64,000 bases of DNA, from positions 1-64,000 of the forward strand of contig CALKNI010000092.1 of NCBI GenBank assembly GCA_938091115.1, in the 5' to 3' direction. Below, in pieces: positions 53,359 to 63,142 of this stretch. Position 1 is the stretch's first letter. The number at the start of each line of letters is the position of its first letter. The notes beneath the pieces were generated by a model. The model was given only the letters and a program-made list of their open reading frames with translations, was not told the DNA's origin and made no database searches. This stretch comes from an uncultured Pirellulaceae bacterium (lineage in GTDB: Bacteria; Planctomycetota; Planctomycetia; Pirellulales; Pirellulaceae). A program made the position numbers and the translations under genes.

Positions 53359-54519
53359 TTAGCCGTTCATACCAACTAGCCCGAGGAAGAAGTTCATAAC
53401 ACTTCCATTAACAACTTCATCGTTGGGAAGCCCAAGGTTCTGAATTAAGCCGTAGGCAATCATTCCGCCCGCCACGAGCAAGAAGGCAACGAGGCCGAGA
53501 CTTAGTACTTGCCAGATTGTGTAGGGCGCTTCTGGTAGAGCTGCCGGTCCAACTGCGGCGGGCATCATACCGCCGTCGTTATAAGGCATACCTCCGTCGA
53601 AACCACCTTCATCCATTATCATCGGTTGAGCTGGGAATGCATCGCTGTCTCCAAGGCCAGAAGAGGACGATTCCTCCGCGTAAATTTCGGAGTCTTCAAG
53701 TGCAATGACTTGTGATCCACTTGAATCATCTTCGTCCATCGACGCTTCCAGAGGCGTCAGGTTAAAGTCGTCTTCCTGCATCATAGTTGCCGCTTCAGAG
53801 TCGGCAGCACTATCCAGGACGATCATGTCATCATCTTCAGGCAGTTCTAGAGAATCAATGTCAGAACCTCCGAGTTCCAGAGGTTCGTCACCTAGGCCAA
53901 TTACACTCGCGCTGGAATCAAGCATGATTTCGGAATTTGAATCGCTGTCGTCGAGAATCAAATCACTGTCTGCGAAGTCGCTATCTAACTCGGCACTCTC
54001 TTCAAAAGAAGTGCTGTCAGCAAGCGACAGTTCATCCGAGAATAGATCGTCTTGTGATAAAAGAATGTCTTCTTCTGATAAAAGAAGGTCTTCTTCTTTT
54101 CCAGCACCTAGCATTTTTCCTGTGTCCGACGCACTGTCAGCTTTCTCAGGGTCATCATCAAGGAGGTCAGCCGAATCGCCTGCATTCTTACTGCTTTCCG
54201 AAGCAAGACTGAGACTGCTGCTGCCAAAAGACAGGCCGTCATCCAAAACCTCGCCGCTTTCTTCAAGCTTGATCGAGCCACTTAACTCGCTTGCTGGCAA
54301 TTCGAGCTCAACAGAAGAGTCTTCCTCGTAGGCGGCACCGCCCTGCTTCAGGGTGATATTTAACTCACCGGCAACTCGCTCGAGTTCTGTTTGCTTGAAC
54401 TTCCAATTCGCACCGTCTTTATATCCGAAAATTTCGTTGTTTGAACGAAGCTCGGTCAGCTGCTCTACAGTCATACCGAGCATGCTTGCGGCTTCGTCCA
54501 TCGGAATAAGATTTGACAT
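53359..54519 (-). CDS. Membrane-tethered acidic protein with N-terminal HTH domain
   Basis: A 386-residue protein in three parts. Residues 1-55 form a small DNA-binding-like helix-turn-helix of the MerR/excisionase type (MDEAASMLGMTVEQLTELRS and FGYKDGANWKFKQTELERVA). Residues ~65-290 are extremely rich in Asp, Glu and Ser with few other residues (SEEDILLSQDDLFSDELSLA). A Gly/Pro/Met segment then leads to a single transmembrane helix (VLSLGLVAFLLVAGGMIAYGL) near the C-terminus. It has its own terminator. It could be a membrane-anchored regulator or a scaffold; neither is proved. Confidence 0.75.
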   Translation of the reverse strand: MSNLIPMDEAASMLGMTVEQLTELRSNNEIFGYKDGANWKFKQTELERVAGELNITLKQGGAAYEEDSSVELELPASELSGSIKLEESGEVLDDGLSFGSSSLSLASESSKNAGDSADLLDDDPEKADSASDTGKMLGAGKEEDLLLSEEDILLSQDDLFSDELSLADSTSFEESAELDSDFADSDLILDDSDSNSEIMLDSSASVIGLGDEPLELGGSDIDSLELPEDDDMIVLDSAADSEAATMMQEDDFNLTPLEASMDEDDSSGSQVIALEDSEIYAEESSSSGLGDSDAFPAQPMIMDEGGFDGGMPYNDGGMMPAAVGPAALPEAPYTIWQVLSLGLVAFLLVAGGMIAYGLIQNLGLPNDEVVNGSVMNFFLGLVGMNG

Positions 54520-54994
54520 GTGGTTACAGCTCCATTAGTTGGCAACGCCAATCAATTTTCGGGGTCTATCTCTAGGTTGTATCTTGCCCAGTCTTCTTAA
54601 CCGGGGTGATTTAATGTCCCAAGTATAACTTGGTTAAACGGTCGGCGGTCGAATCTCATCAACCGAAACCCATAAATTTTCATATTTTTGGGTGAATCCA
54701 CCGGTGAATGCTGGAATTGGGATACGTCGCTACATTTTAAAAGTAGATTCATGCAAATCCGAACATGAACCCTTTTGTTCTTCGGCACTACGGATAAATA
54801 AGATTGAGAAATGATGGTCTGCCGCGCTATTCGGCACAGACGGCGGATTGATTTACTCTCAAGAACTGAATCATTGTGGCAGTCGATATAATCCGGAGGC
54901 TTTGCGGATTTAGTAGACTAATCTTAATCGCTGCAAGCTGACCCGGGTTCGTCCATGAACGGGCTAGGTTGGCGAGGGATTGGAGCGCGAGAGT
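54520..54994. other. Intergenic region upstream of the HTH gene
   Basis: No gene supported. The 63-residue ORF at 54597-54788 has no ribosome-binding site or recognisable motif. A GTTC-GAAC hairpin with CCC/GGG outer pairs near 54940-54965 lies just beyond the ABC permease stop and lacks a T run. Confidence 0.5.
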
Positions 54995-55843
54995 CTAACT
55001 GCTAGCGCTTCGGTAGCTCTTTAAAGCCTGTTTAAATACCCAGCGACTTGCCATCAGGCTCCAGATGGAACCGACGATTGCGTAGGCTGCCAATCCCCAT
55101 TCCCATGATTTCCAAGGCGTACCCAAAGGCTGAGCCAAAATTCGAGCGGGAATGTTGGATACGACTAATATGGGTACGACGAAAGTGAACGTCCCCCACA
55201 GTGCCATACCGACACCACTGCGCTGATAAATTTCCATGGGGTAGCGATAGAAATTGGTGATGTAGAACCAGAAGTTGTAGAGGTTTTGGTTTCTGCCAAA
55301 CCAAATACTGGTTGAGGCGAGACAGATCATCACACTGTACATTACCACTGCGCCGCAACCAATGAAAAAAAGAAATGCGGGGATGCTAAAAACAGAAAAA
55401 TAGATCTCTCGTTCTTGCATCAATTCACGCAGTGAATGTGCGATTAACATGACTCCTAGAATTCCATTTGGTAATTGGGACCAGTTTATTCTTGGAAAAG
55501 AAATTAAGAACTGAGTATCGATCGGTTTCAGTAATGCGAAATCGAGATTGCCGGTGCGAATCAATTCGCTAAATTCTGCGGCATTCGCCATAAATAAAGT
55601 TTGTATCAGACTGTTGATGATCCAGATGGTGCCGAGAAATAAAAAAAACTCATGCTCATGCCAGCCAGAGTCTAATCCAATTTCACCAGTGTGTTGGTAA
55701 ATGATCTTAAACAACCCCCAATTCATACCGGCCCACGCCATAGATGAAAGGCACTGCAAGATAAAATTCAATCGAAATGACATATCTCGCACGAGCGAGT
55801 TTCTTGCAAATGTCAAAAATACTTTTAGGTACGAGGGGTGCAC
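54995..55843 (-). CDS. ABC-2 type transport permease, second subunit
   Basis: A 282-residue inner-membrane protein started by GTG at 55843, with about six helices. It resembles ABC-2-type exporter permeases paired with COG4586-type ATPases: HEFFLFLGTIWIINSLIQTLF, LIRTGNLDFALLKPIDTQFL and FVVPILVVSNIPARIL. Last gene of the three-gene exporter operon. Substrate unknown. Confidence 0.82.
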   Translation of the reverse strand: MHPSYLKVFLTFARNSLVRDMSFRLNFILQCLSSMAWAGMNWGLFKIIYQHTGEIGLDSGWHEHEFFLFLGTIWIINSLIQTLFMANAAEFSELIRTGNLDFALLKPIDTQFLISFPRINWSQLPNGILGVMLIAHSLRELMQEREIYFSVFSIPAFLFFIGCGAVVMYSVMICLASTSIWFGRNQNLYNFWFYITNFYRYPMEIYQRSGVGMALWGTFTFVVPILVVSNIPARILAQPLGTPWKSWEWGLAAYAIVGSIWSLMASRWVFKQALKSYRSASS

Positions 55844-55938
55844 TATGATTTATTAATTAAGTGAAATCGGTATTCGGTAAATTGGTAGTCAATAAAGGTC
55901 GCTAGCTAAATTAAAAAAGTAAGATGTCGGATTGTAAC

Positions 55939-56799
55939 TTAACCACCGTAACCACTGTAACGCTTTATGCCGCGGTGCCACAAAATCCTTGAGAGCACGA
56001 TGAAGAAAACAACCCAGCCAACTTCAGCCAACAGACCACGATACATTTCGGGCCCCTCTATTTTCTCAAGAAATACGGCTGCCGGAAAATAAGCTAGATA
56101 TTTAAATGGAAGGTACTCGACCAGCTGCCGAATATTGAATGGTTCCGCGGGTAACAATTCTAGTGGAAACATGTGTCCTGAAAGTAAAAAGTTCATCAAC
56201 ATGTATATGAAAGTCAGGGAGGTGACTTCTAAAAACCAAAAACCAACCAGACCGATACAGCACTCGAGATAAAAACCAAGAAGAAAAGAGAGGACCAGCG
56301 AGGCGAAAAATACGGCAAGTGCATTTGGTGGTGGCCACCCTTCGATGAAAAAGTCACGGCACAGGAAAAAAACCAAAGCAAACGGCAGTGTTGCTATTAG
56401 GTAATAAACCAGTTTGTGTGCGAGCCGCTGCATTAACAAACAGCCTTGCATATCGACCGGTTGGATCAGGAATTTTTTAACTTCGCCATTGCGTATTTGA
56501 TTCGCAATCCCACCGGTAAGGCCCGGCATGCTCGAAAAAGCACGGCTAATGATGACGAGCAGGTAGTAAGCAACCATATCTCCGTATTTATAACCTGCGA
56601 TATTCCCATCCGGCCCTGTCCCGGAGTTCGTGGTATCAGTATTGGAGATGACATCGTAAATCGCCCACCACAAGAAGATTTGCGTTAGTGTTGGGAGAAA
56701 CCGCATGAGGGTTCCAAGCATAAAATCTGCGCGGTAAATCAAACGCTCGTTGATCGAGATTTTGAAAAATGTCCACCAGATTACCGCGGATTCGAGCAT
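55939..56799 (-). CDS. ABC-2 type transport permease, first subunit
   Basis: About 286 residues and six transmembrane helices; related to the next permease and of the same exporter type. Marks are YRADFMLGTLMRFLPTLTQIF, IRNGEVKKFLIQPVDMQGCL and VEYLPFKYLAYFPAAVFLEK. ATG at 56799 is used; a TTG at 56814 is the ORF-track start. It lies between the ATPase and the second permease on the same strand. Confidence 0.82.
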   Translation of the reverse strand: MLESAVIWWTFFKISINERLIYRADFMLGTLMRFLPTLTQIFLWWAIYDVISNTDTTNSGTGPDGNIAGYKYGDMVAYYLLVIISRAFSSMPGLTGGIANQIRNGEVKKFLIQPVDMQGCLLMQRLAHKLVYYLIATLPFALVFFLCRDFFIEGWPPPNALAVFFASLVLSFLLGFYLECCIGLVGFWFLEVTSLTFIYMLMNFLLSGHMFPLELLPAEPFNIRQLVEYLPFKYLAYFPAAVFLEKIEGPEMYRGLLAEVGWVVFFIVLSRILWHRGIKRYSGYGG

Positions 56800-56933
56800 T
56801 CGAGACGTGTTCAAATAAAGACGATGGTATTAAACAAAGGGGGTGAAATCGAAAATGGAAAATTATATGGAAAACTAAGGTTCGTCGACAAACAGTTCGC
56901 TGCGGCGTGAGCGTCGCTTAAATCCAATAGGCG

Positions 56934-57950
56934 TCATTGCGAGTTAGAGTGTGTTGCCTCACGCCGACTTTTTTCTTCCGCTTGTGAAAATACATTTGAA
57001 ATCACTTCTTCGAGAGGCGGATCTTCGACAACGATGTCGTCAACAGCATGTTCAGCCAAGATCTGGCTAAGCACCCGCCCTACCCCGTCCCGGTTTACGC
57101 GGAATTTAATTTTAGGCGCGTCAATTTCAATGAGATTAGGGATTTTTGAAATAGCTTCGAGGGAACGGTCGTCGTGCATCTGGAGCGTGACTATTTTATC
57201 TCCACTAAACTGATCTACGATGTCTTCGAGTGAGCCATCATGATAAATCGAGCCATTGGCGATGATGACAACACGCTTACAAAGTGCTTCAATATCCTTC
57301 ATATAATGACTGGTAAGCAAAATTGTATTGTTTTGTTCCTGTTGATACGATTTCAAGAATTCCTGGATTTTGTGTTGCGCGACAACATCCAGTCCAATTG
57401 TCGGTTCATCTAATAAAAGTACATCTGGTTTGTGGATGAGCGCGGCGATCAATTCCATTTTCATCCGTTCGCCAAGCGATAGCTCGCGAACGGGGCGCCC
57501 GAGTAAGTTTGTGACGTTGAGCATTTCGCATAACTCGTCACGTGTCCGTTCGAATTCATCTTTGGGGACACAGTAGATGTGTTGATTCAGACGGAAGGAT
57601 TCCATGGCCGGCAAGTCCCACCACAGTTGATTTTTTTGTCCCATCACCAAAGCAAATTTGCGACGATATTCGTTTTCACGTTCCCAGGGAACGTGGCCTA
57701 ATACCCGGGCGGAACCCTGATCGGGGTTGATCACTCCCGACAGCAATTTGAGGGTGGTCGTTTTACCCGCCCCGTTTGGACCGAGGAAAGCGACGAATTC
57801 TCCTTCTTCGACTGTGAGGTTGATGTCCTTGACGGCATGGACTTCCCGATATTCCCGGTGAAAAAGCCCGTGGATCGAAGCGATTAAGCCCTCTTGTTTT
57901 TGATAGACCCTGTAGGTTTTTGATAAGTTTTTTATTTCGATGGTTGGCAT
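56934..57950 (-). CDS. ABC transporter ATP-binding protein
   Basis: The motor subunit of the exporter, 338 residues from the ATG at 57950. Walker A is GPNGAGKTTTLKLLSG near residue 61, the Q-loop region MGQKNQLWWDLPA, signature LSLGERMKMELIAAL, Walker B VLLLDEPTIGLD and the switch His in LLTSHYMKDIE. The C-terminal ~90 residues extend past the ATPase core as in ABC-2 ATPases. The first gene of the operon with the two permeases downstream. Confidence 0.93.
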   Translation of the reverse strand: MPTIEIKNLSKTYRVYQKQEGLIASIHGLFHREYREVHAVKDINLTVEEGEFVAFLGPNGAGKTTTLKLLSGVINPDQGSARVLGHVPWERENEYRRKFALVMGQKNQLWWDLPAMESFRLNQHIYCVPKDEFERTRDELCEMLNVTNLLGRPVRELSLGERMKMELIAALIHKPDVLLLDEPTIGLDVVAQHKIQEFLKSYQQEQNNTILLTSHYMKDIEALCKRVVIIANGSIYHDGSLEDIVDQFSGDKIVTLQMHDDRSLEAISKIPNLIEIDAPKIKFRVNRDGVGRVLSQILAEHAVDDIVVEDPPLEEVISNVFSQAEEKSRREATHSNSQ

Positions 57951-58236
57951 TTCCGGATTATAAATCGGTTTGCCGGTAACCAAAAGGCGACTAAAATTTG
58001 GCGTAGATGTTTTCCTTTTGAAAACGAAGGATGATGACGACGCTCGCGGACGTTACGCCAAACTTCTCCGGGGCGATATCCGCCCTAATAAGAGTCCTTT
58101 TGTTTCCTCCTTTCGAAATTTCACGTTTGCCGTTTGAGTTTGCGTGGATTTATCTTGCGGAATTAGATTGAGGTTTTCGTTTCTCCGGCGGCGGGTTACA
58201 TTTTTAGCGACGACACTTTACCAAGGGATAGCTAAC

Positions 58237-58728
58237 GTGAATCAAGATACCCTTCGAATTGGAATCGGTCACGATACGCATCGGCTGAAACCGGGCGGCC
58301 CGTTGCGAATTGGCGGGATTGATATTGATCACAGCCACTCTCTAGATGGGCACAGCGATGCCGACGTGCTGCTGCATGCGGTGACCGATGCGATTCTTGG
58401 GGCAGCGGCGTTGGGTGACATCGGTGAGTTGTTTCCCGACACAGATCCTCAAAATAAGATGAAGGATTCCGGAGAAATGTTGAAAACCGCATTTGCAAAA
58501 GTGACGAGTGCTGGTTTTAAAATCAATAACATTGATTGTATTATCTTTGCTCAGAAACCAAAGTTGTCGCCAGTCAAAAGGAAGATCGCAAACCGGATTG
58601 CGGAAATTTTAGAGATCAACTCCGATCAAGTTGGAGTCAAAGCAAAAACCGGCGAAGGAGTGGGAACCGTTGGACTTCATGAAGTCATTATGGCGGAGTG
58701 TATCGTGCTTTTGTGTAGGACGGTGTAA
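58237..58728 (+). CDS. ispF: 2-C-methyl-D-erythritol 2,4-cyclodiphosphate synthase
   Basis: Makes the cyclic diphosphate intermediate of the MEP isoprenoid pathway. The GTG at 58237 has AAGGGA eight bases upstream and gives 163 residues, the usual length; the ORF-track start adds about 31 unconserved residues. Metal and active-site motifs are IGIGHDTHRLKPGG, LDGHSDADVLLHAVTDAILGA, DIGELFPDTDPQ, and KAKTGEGVGTVGLHEVI at the end. Next to ruvC with three bases between. Confidence 0.95.
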   Translation: MNQDTLRIGIGHDTHRLKPGGPLRIGGIDIDHSHSLDGHSDADVLLHAVTDAILGAAALGDIGELFPDTDPQNKMKDSGEMLKTAFAKVTSAGFKINNIDCIIFAQKPKLSPVKRKIANRIAEILEINSDQVGVKAKTGEGVGTVGLHEVIMAECIVLLCRTV

Positions 58729-58731
58729 TCG

Positions 58732-59241
58732 ATGGCGCGATCGAAAGAAACACGCGTTCTCGGAATTGATCCGGGGTTGAATATCACCGGGTACGGGGTG
58801 ATCTCGATTTGTGATAAAGAAATATCGGTAGTTGAAGCTGGGGTCATTCGAAGTAAGCGTACAGACAGTTTCCCAAACCGTTTGAACAGTATTCACCAAG
58901 GAATTACTGATGTGATTGAATCACTCAAGCCCGACTGCGTTGGCTTAGAGGACTTGTACAGTCACTACGAACGTCCCCAAACGGCTATCATTATGGGGCA
59001 TGCACGAGGGGTGATCAGTTTGGCCGTAGGACAAAATGAATTGCCATTGCACGGTTATGCTGCGACACAAATTAAAAAAGTACTCACTGGGAATGGGCGT
59101 GCTCCCAAGGTGCAGGTTCAACATGCAGTTGCACGACAATTAAATCTATTGGAAATTCCCGAACCGGCTGATGTTGCCGACGCGTTAGCGATTGCACTTT
59201 GTCATTATTTTTTATCGCTGCGTACAGCAACTCTTACTTAA
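58732..59241 (+). CDS. ruvC: Holliday junction endonuclease RuvC
   Basis: Resolves Holliday junctions. The 169 residues are normal length. The catalytic acids are in GIDPGLNITGYG, VGLEDLYSHYERPQTA and DVADALAIALCHY. It lies between ispF and ruvA on the same strand. No ruvB is in the window. Confidence 0.95.
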   Translation: MARSKETRVLGIDPGLNITGYGVISICDKEISVVEAGVIRSKRTDSFPNRLNSIHQGITDVIESLKPDCVGLEDLYSHYERPQTAIIMGHARGVISLAVGQNELPLHGYAATQIKKVLTGNGRAPKVQVQHAVARQLNLLEIPEPADVADALAIALCHYFLSLRTATLT

Positions 59242-59265
59242 ACATAAAGTTATGAAAGAGACCTC

Positions 59266-59895
59266 TTGATTACCAAATTAACCGGCCAGCTTTTGGCATT
59301 ACAGGAAACAACAGTTTCGATCGAAATCGACCCCTTTGAATACGAAGTGGCGGTTCCTGATTTTACTCGCCGGCATCTTCAAATGAGCCTTGATGAAAAG
59401 GTCACTCTCTTCACAATTCAATACATCGACGGCAATCCGCAAAAAGGAGGACGGATGACCCCTCGGTTGATTGGATTCAATAGCCAGATCGAGCGTCAGT
59501 TTTTTGAATTGTTTTGCTCCGTGCCAGGACTCGGTGTGAAAAAGGCGCTGAAGGCAATGGTTCGACCTGTCCAGGATATTGCGAAGTCGATTGAAGACCA
59601 AGATGTTAAGTCGCTCACGACGCTTCCCGGGATAGGGCCGGCGATGGCCGAGAAGATCGTTGCTCAATTGCGGCGGAAAATGGCTAAATTTGCACTGCTG
59701 GTGCAGCAGGACCCGACACAGCAAGCGAGTGATGTTGAGCGAAACATCGTGGACGAAACATTTCAAGTTCTGTTGGCGCTGGGGCACAGCGAGATTGATG
59801 CTCGGAAGCTACTCGAAGAACCGCTTGCCGGAAAGCAAAAATTCAAAGATGTCGAGGCCCTACTGCAGGCAGTCTACGAACAAGCTAATCGATGA
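59266..59895 (+). CDS. ruvA: Holliday junction branch-migration protein RuvA
   Basis: RuvA binds the junction and loads RuvB. The 209 residues start at a TTG with a purine-rich AAAGAGA upstream. Domain I is beta-rich ([17 protein letters not shown]), domain II has the two helix-hairpin-helix motifs ([32 protein letters not shown]), and domain III ([23 protein letters not shown]) is the RuvB-binding part. Followed by a bidirectional terminator. Confidence 0.95.
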   Translation: MITKLTGQLLALQETTVSIEIDPFEYEVAVPDFTRRHLQMSLDEKVTLFTIQYIDGNPQKGGRMTPRLIGFNSQIERQFFELFCSVPGLGVKKALKAMVRPVQDIAKSIEDQDVKSLTTLPGIGPAMAEKIVAQLRRKMAKFALLVQQDPTQQASDVERNIVDETFQVLLALGHSEIDARKLLEEPLAGKQKFKDVEALLQAVYEQANR

Positions 59896-60000
59896 TTTGG
59901 GCTTATTGATGATGAAACGCTGGATAAAGCTTCTTCTGCATTCACTAATTTAAGCGAGCCTTGTCAGTGCTATCTGAGCTCACTGGTATTGAACCAGCAA

Positions 60001-60030
60001 AAAAGCCATCGAAGAACTTCGATGGCTTTT
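60001..60030. terminator. Bidirectional terminator between ruvA and small secreted gene
   Basis: AAAAGCCATCGAA and TTCGATGGCTTTT form a perfect 13-bp stem with a four-base GAAC loop. A run on each strand makes it usable for both converging transcripts. Confidence 0.9.
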
Positions 60031-60067
60031 GAAATTTTGCTCGATAAAGCTGTCTTAAACCCTTTGT

Positions 60068-60391
60068 TTAAAACACATCGGTCAGGAAGTGGTGACCGAA
60101 ATGGTAACGTCGAGGTGACGGATAGTAGTTGTGCCACTGCTTGTTGTAAACTGGTACTCGCATTTCTGCGGGGTAGCGATGGTACAGGCTGTCAGCACTA
60201 CGGAAGTACTCGTTCCCCCAGTAATTCTGTGGGTAAGTAACATACGGATAGTGATAGAACCGGTCCATGTTACGTGAGCCTTGTTGGCCCCAACTGGCAC
60301 CGTAGGCGGGTTGTTGAGCTTGTGCTGTTGACTGACCGATTACTGCGAAAGCACATACGCAAATTGCAACGGCGAATAGACGACGGATCAT
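60068..60391 (-). CDS. Small secreted Tyr/His-rich protein
   Basis: A 107-residue exported protein. The ATG at 60391 has a strong GAGGAGG seven bases or so upstream, so it is preferred over the ORF-track start. A signal peptide (MIRRLFAVAICVCAFAVIG ... AQAQ) is followed by a mature part rich in Tyr, His, Arg and Pro (DRFYHYPYVTYPQNYWGNEY). The pattern recurs in small planctomycete exported proteins, some of which I recall being annotated as calmodulin-binding-like, but I could not confirm a function. Probably periplasmic or surface bound. Confidence 0.7.
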   Translation of the reverse strand: MIRRLFAVAICVCAFAVIGQSTAQAQQPAYGASWGQQGSRNMDRFYHYPYVTYPQNYWGNEYFRSADSLYHRYPAEMRVPVYNKQWHNYYPSPRRYHFGHHFLTDVF

Positions 60392-60497
60392 GGAGTTCTT
60401 CCTCCTCAATAGCACTGTCAACGAACAGTGCAAATGGACGGGTTTTGGCTGACTGAGGTTTTACGGTAATTGTGTTTTCTTGTTGATTCGACAGCGG

Positions 60498-60737
60498 CTA
60501 GTCAATCGGATCAAGAATCTGTTTCCAGCGGGGTAAATCCGCCGTGAAACTGATACCAGCTAGAAAAGCTGCATTAACCGTTTGTTCGACATTATCAATA
60601 CATAAATGCCAGCAAGAAATGATTAGCCCGTAAAGTTTACCTAGGTTGGTGCTGCCATTTTTAAAAGTCCTTACTTTGGCGGGGTAATTGCCCCCGATCA
60701 CGCCAACAGTCGCGTTCAAGAACCAAGCCGGCAGCAA
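60498..60737 (-). CDS. Possible small protein downstream of MMPL exporter
   Basis: A 79-residue ORF beginning at a TTG ten bases after the exporter stop. The sequence (LPAWFLNATVGVIGGNYPAK at the start, ADLPRWKQILDPID at the end) is protein-like, but no family or ribosome-binding site is clear. It could be a real coupled gene or chance. Confidence 0.3.
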   Translation of the reverse strand: MLPAWFLNATVGVIGGNYPAKVRTFKNGSTNLGKLYGLIISCWHLCIDNVEQTVNAAFLAGISFTADLPRWKQILDPID

Positions 60738-60747
60738 CAGTGGTTGG

Positions 60748-63072
60748 TTACTCTTCCGATTTATTATCGGCTTTTGCCTGTTTTTTACCGGGAAACGTCT
60801 TCAGAATTGCCGGTAAGAAAACCAAGTCCCCAAAGAGTGCCGAAGCAACAGTAATTGCGCCCATCGAAGCAAAAATTCGATGCTCTCTCGCTTCGCTGAG
60901 CATTACTGTCATGAAACCGCAAACGAGGACAAGGGTCGTCATTATCAGAGCGGTGCCGACAGAGGTAAATGCTCTTCGGATTGCCTCAGACTCATCACCG
61001 GTCTCCTTTTTTTCCTCAACATAACGCGTTAAAAAATGAATTGTATCATCCACAGCAATCCCGAGGCAGCAGGTGAACGCACAAACGGTGACGATTTCCA
61101 ACGCTTGCCCTGTGAGCGCCAAATACGTGCCTGCGACGCAGAGCGGAAACAGGTTGGGAAGAATTGAAATGATTCCAATTCTCAGTGAACGGTAAACACA
61201 AGCCAGAATGAAAAAAATGATGATCGCTGCCGTTCCAAGGCTGGTGGCGAGATCAACGACGATTTGATAAATATTTTCCCAGCGCCAAATAGGCGCCCCG
61301 CCGAGAGTCATTGAAAAGTCCGGGTAATCGGCGATGATCTTATTTGTCCCGTCCTCAATTCGCTGAAAGACTGGGCCGTAGGTTGCAATTCCTAAATCTT
61401 GTACCCGAAATTTGACTTGAGCGCTCCTGTTTTCGGGGGTGTAATAACTTCTTTTTAAAGGAGGGGGTAGCAAATCGAGCATGGAGATTCGAGTTGCCGC
61501 AGGTCCAGAACCCGGTAAGGCTTCAAGAAGGTTGTAGATTGAAATGGGGTGGCCAATCAATTTTTCTGCTGCAAGTAATTTGTCAATGTCTTGAAGGATT
61601 TGAATTAGTTCAATATTTTTTTCTTGTTCATCATCCTTGGCGTTCCATTCGATGGTGATTGTGGCTTGGCTCAGTCCACCCATGGCCACGTCCATCTTTT
61701 GGTTGGCGATCGCAGGTTCGGTATAGGTTGGCAGTAAATCCCCTTGTCGATCGTCTGGTCGTAGAGTGAGCGAAATCGAAAATAGAACGAGCGAAAGTAG
61801 AATGCCAATAGCGCTCATGCGGCGCGGGTGTCGCAGTACTAGATCAACGATGCCACCAATTCGATTGATATTGCGATCGACATATCCTTTTCCGTGACCA
61901 ATGTGAATTCTTTGGCCAAGCCATGTGGAACAAGCAAGCGGAATCGCTAAGACGACTGAAAGAAATGCCAAGGCGACACCAAAAACGCAACAGTATCCAA
62001 AATCGCGAACCAGTTCATGATTTGCTAATGCGAGTGAACCAAAGCCAACGGCAGTTGTGAGTGAAGTTAAAAAGCAAGCGAGTCCAACTTTGCGAACGCC
62101 CTCCCGCGCGGCATCGAGTCCTTTCAACCCCGTTGCTCGCTCATGTCGGATCTGAACCATGAGGTGCACCCCGTCGGTAAACGCAACCAATGCAACCAAG
62201 ATTGGCAAGACAACGTCGATGAAGGGGTTCATCTGTAGATCGAGGTAGCGGACAAAGCCAAGCGTCCAGAAAACTCCAAGAAAAGGTGATGCGGCGACGA
62301 TACCAACGGCAACAATTCCTCGGAACAGCACCATGCTCATGAGTATGATCATCCCGTAAGCAATTGACTGATATTTCAGTTGGTTATCCTGTTGAGAGCT
62401 TCTGGCCGTTAGGCGAAACGGAACCCGACCGGTTACAAAAAAGTCCATTTCAACATCGGGGTGGTTCGCCAGTTCTTGCTCGGCTGCCTCACGGATTCCA
62501 GAGATGAAAATACTCTCGTCATCGACGAACAGGTAGTCGAATCGCACCATTAGTAGCAGGGTTTTGCCATCCTCAGATAAAAATTGTCCGTTAATAAGCG
62601 GATGTTCGCGGGCATTTTGCTTCGACTTTTCGAATCGTTCGGGGGCTGCTTTTTTGTTGGGAAGCAGCGGTTCATTGAGTCCAAAAATGTTGAGACTTGG
62701 AATTTTATCCATCCAGAGAATGTCTTCGACATAATCTTGTGCCTCCAAATGTTGCACGATAGACCGGATTGCGTCCGCTCCCTGGCTTGTGAAAAACTGT
62801 TCGGATTCCACTACAATTACGACATCGAATCCAGAGGTTGGGATGGTCTCGACATCCGGTGGTCTTTCAGACCCGAGATTTTCAGTGTTCCTCTTTCGGG
62901 TTTCATAGGAGTTCTCGAGCGGCCGATCAGAGCTGATCCCAAGAAATCTTGTGACCTTCTCAGGTGCGAGGTAGCCACCCGTGGCAATCAAACTGAGCGT
63001 CACCAACAAAAGCGAAGAAAGCCAACGACGGTCGACAATCCAAGAAGTTGCTAAACTAAATTTAGTAGACAA
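60748..63072 (-). CDS. MMPL/RND superfamily exporter
   Basis: A 774-residue membrane protein with two copies of a unit: one helix, a large periplasmic loop and five helices. The RND/MMPL marks are FTDGVHLMVQIRHERAT and CLGIAVDDTIHFLTRYVEEK, with TTAVGFGSLALANHELV and LIMTTLVLVCGFMTVMLSEA. Such proteins move lipids or hydrophobic molecules with proton flow. It begins at a TTG with no nearby ATG. The neighbours do not reveal a substrate. Confidence 0.88.
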   Translation of the reverse strand: MSTKFSLATSWIVDRRWLSSLLLVTLSLIATGGYLAPEKVTRFLGISSDRPLENSYETRKRNTENLGSERPPDVETIPTSGFDVVIVVESEQFFTSQGADAIRSIVQHLEAQDYVEDILWMDKIPSLNIFGLNEPLLPNKKAAPERFEKSKQNAREHPLINGQFLSEDGKTLLLMVRFDYLFVDDESIFISGIREAAEQELANHPDVEMDFFVTGRVPFRLTARSSQQDNQLKYQSIAYGMIILMSMVLFRGIVAVGIVAASPFLGVFWTLGFVRYLDLQMNPFIDVVLPILVALVAFTDGVHLMVQIRHERATGLKGLDAAREGVRKVGLACFLTSLTTAVGFGSLALANHELVRDFGYCCVFGVALAFLSVVLAIPLACSTWLGQRIHIGHGKGYVDRNINRIGGIVDLVLRHPRRMSAIGILLSLVLFSISLTLRPDDRQGDLLPTYTEPAIANQKMDVAMGGLSQATITIEWNAKDDEQEKNIELIQILQDIDKLLAAEKLIGHPISIYNLLEALPGSGPAATRISMLDLLPPPLKRSYYTPENRSAQVKFRVQDLGIATYGPVFQRIEDGTNKIIADYPDFSMTLGGAPIWRWENIYQIVVDLATSLGTAAIIIFFILACVYRSLRIGIISILPNLFPLCVAGTYLALTGQALEIVTVCAFTCCLGIAVDDTIHFLTRYVEEKKETGDESEAIRRAFTSVGTALIMTTLVLVCGFMTVMLSEAREHRIFASMGAITVASALFGDLVFLPAILKTFPGKKQAKADNKSEE

Positions 63073-63142
63073 AACAGGACGCTCTTTTGTTGGCTGACAG
63101 TGGAAGCAAAATTGGCGGACTGGCCGGTCGCTTTTGCTACAG

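Noticed and set aside
53705-54331. A 208-residue Ser-rich ORF on the plus strand
   Set aside because: It mirrors the Asp/Glu/Ser codons of the acidic HTH protein and is a composition artefact.
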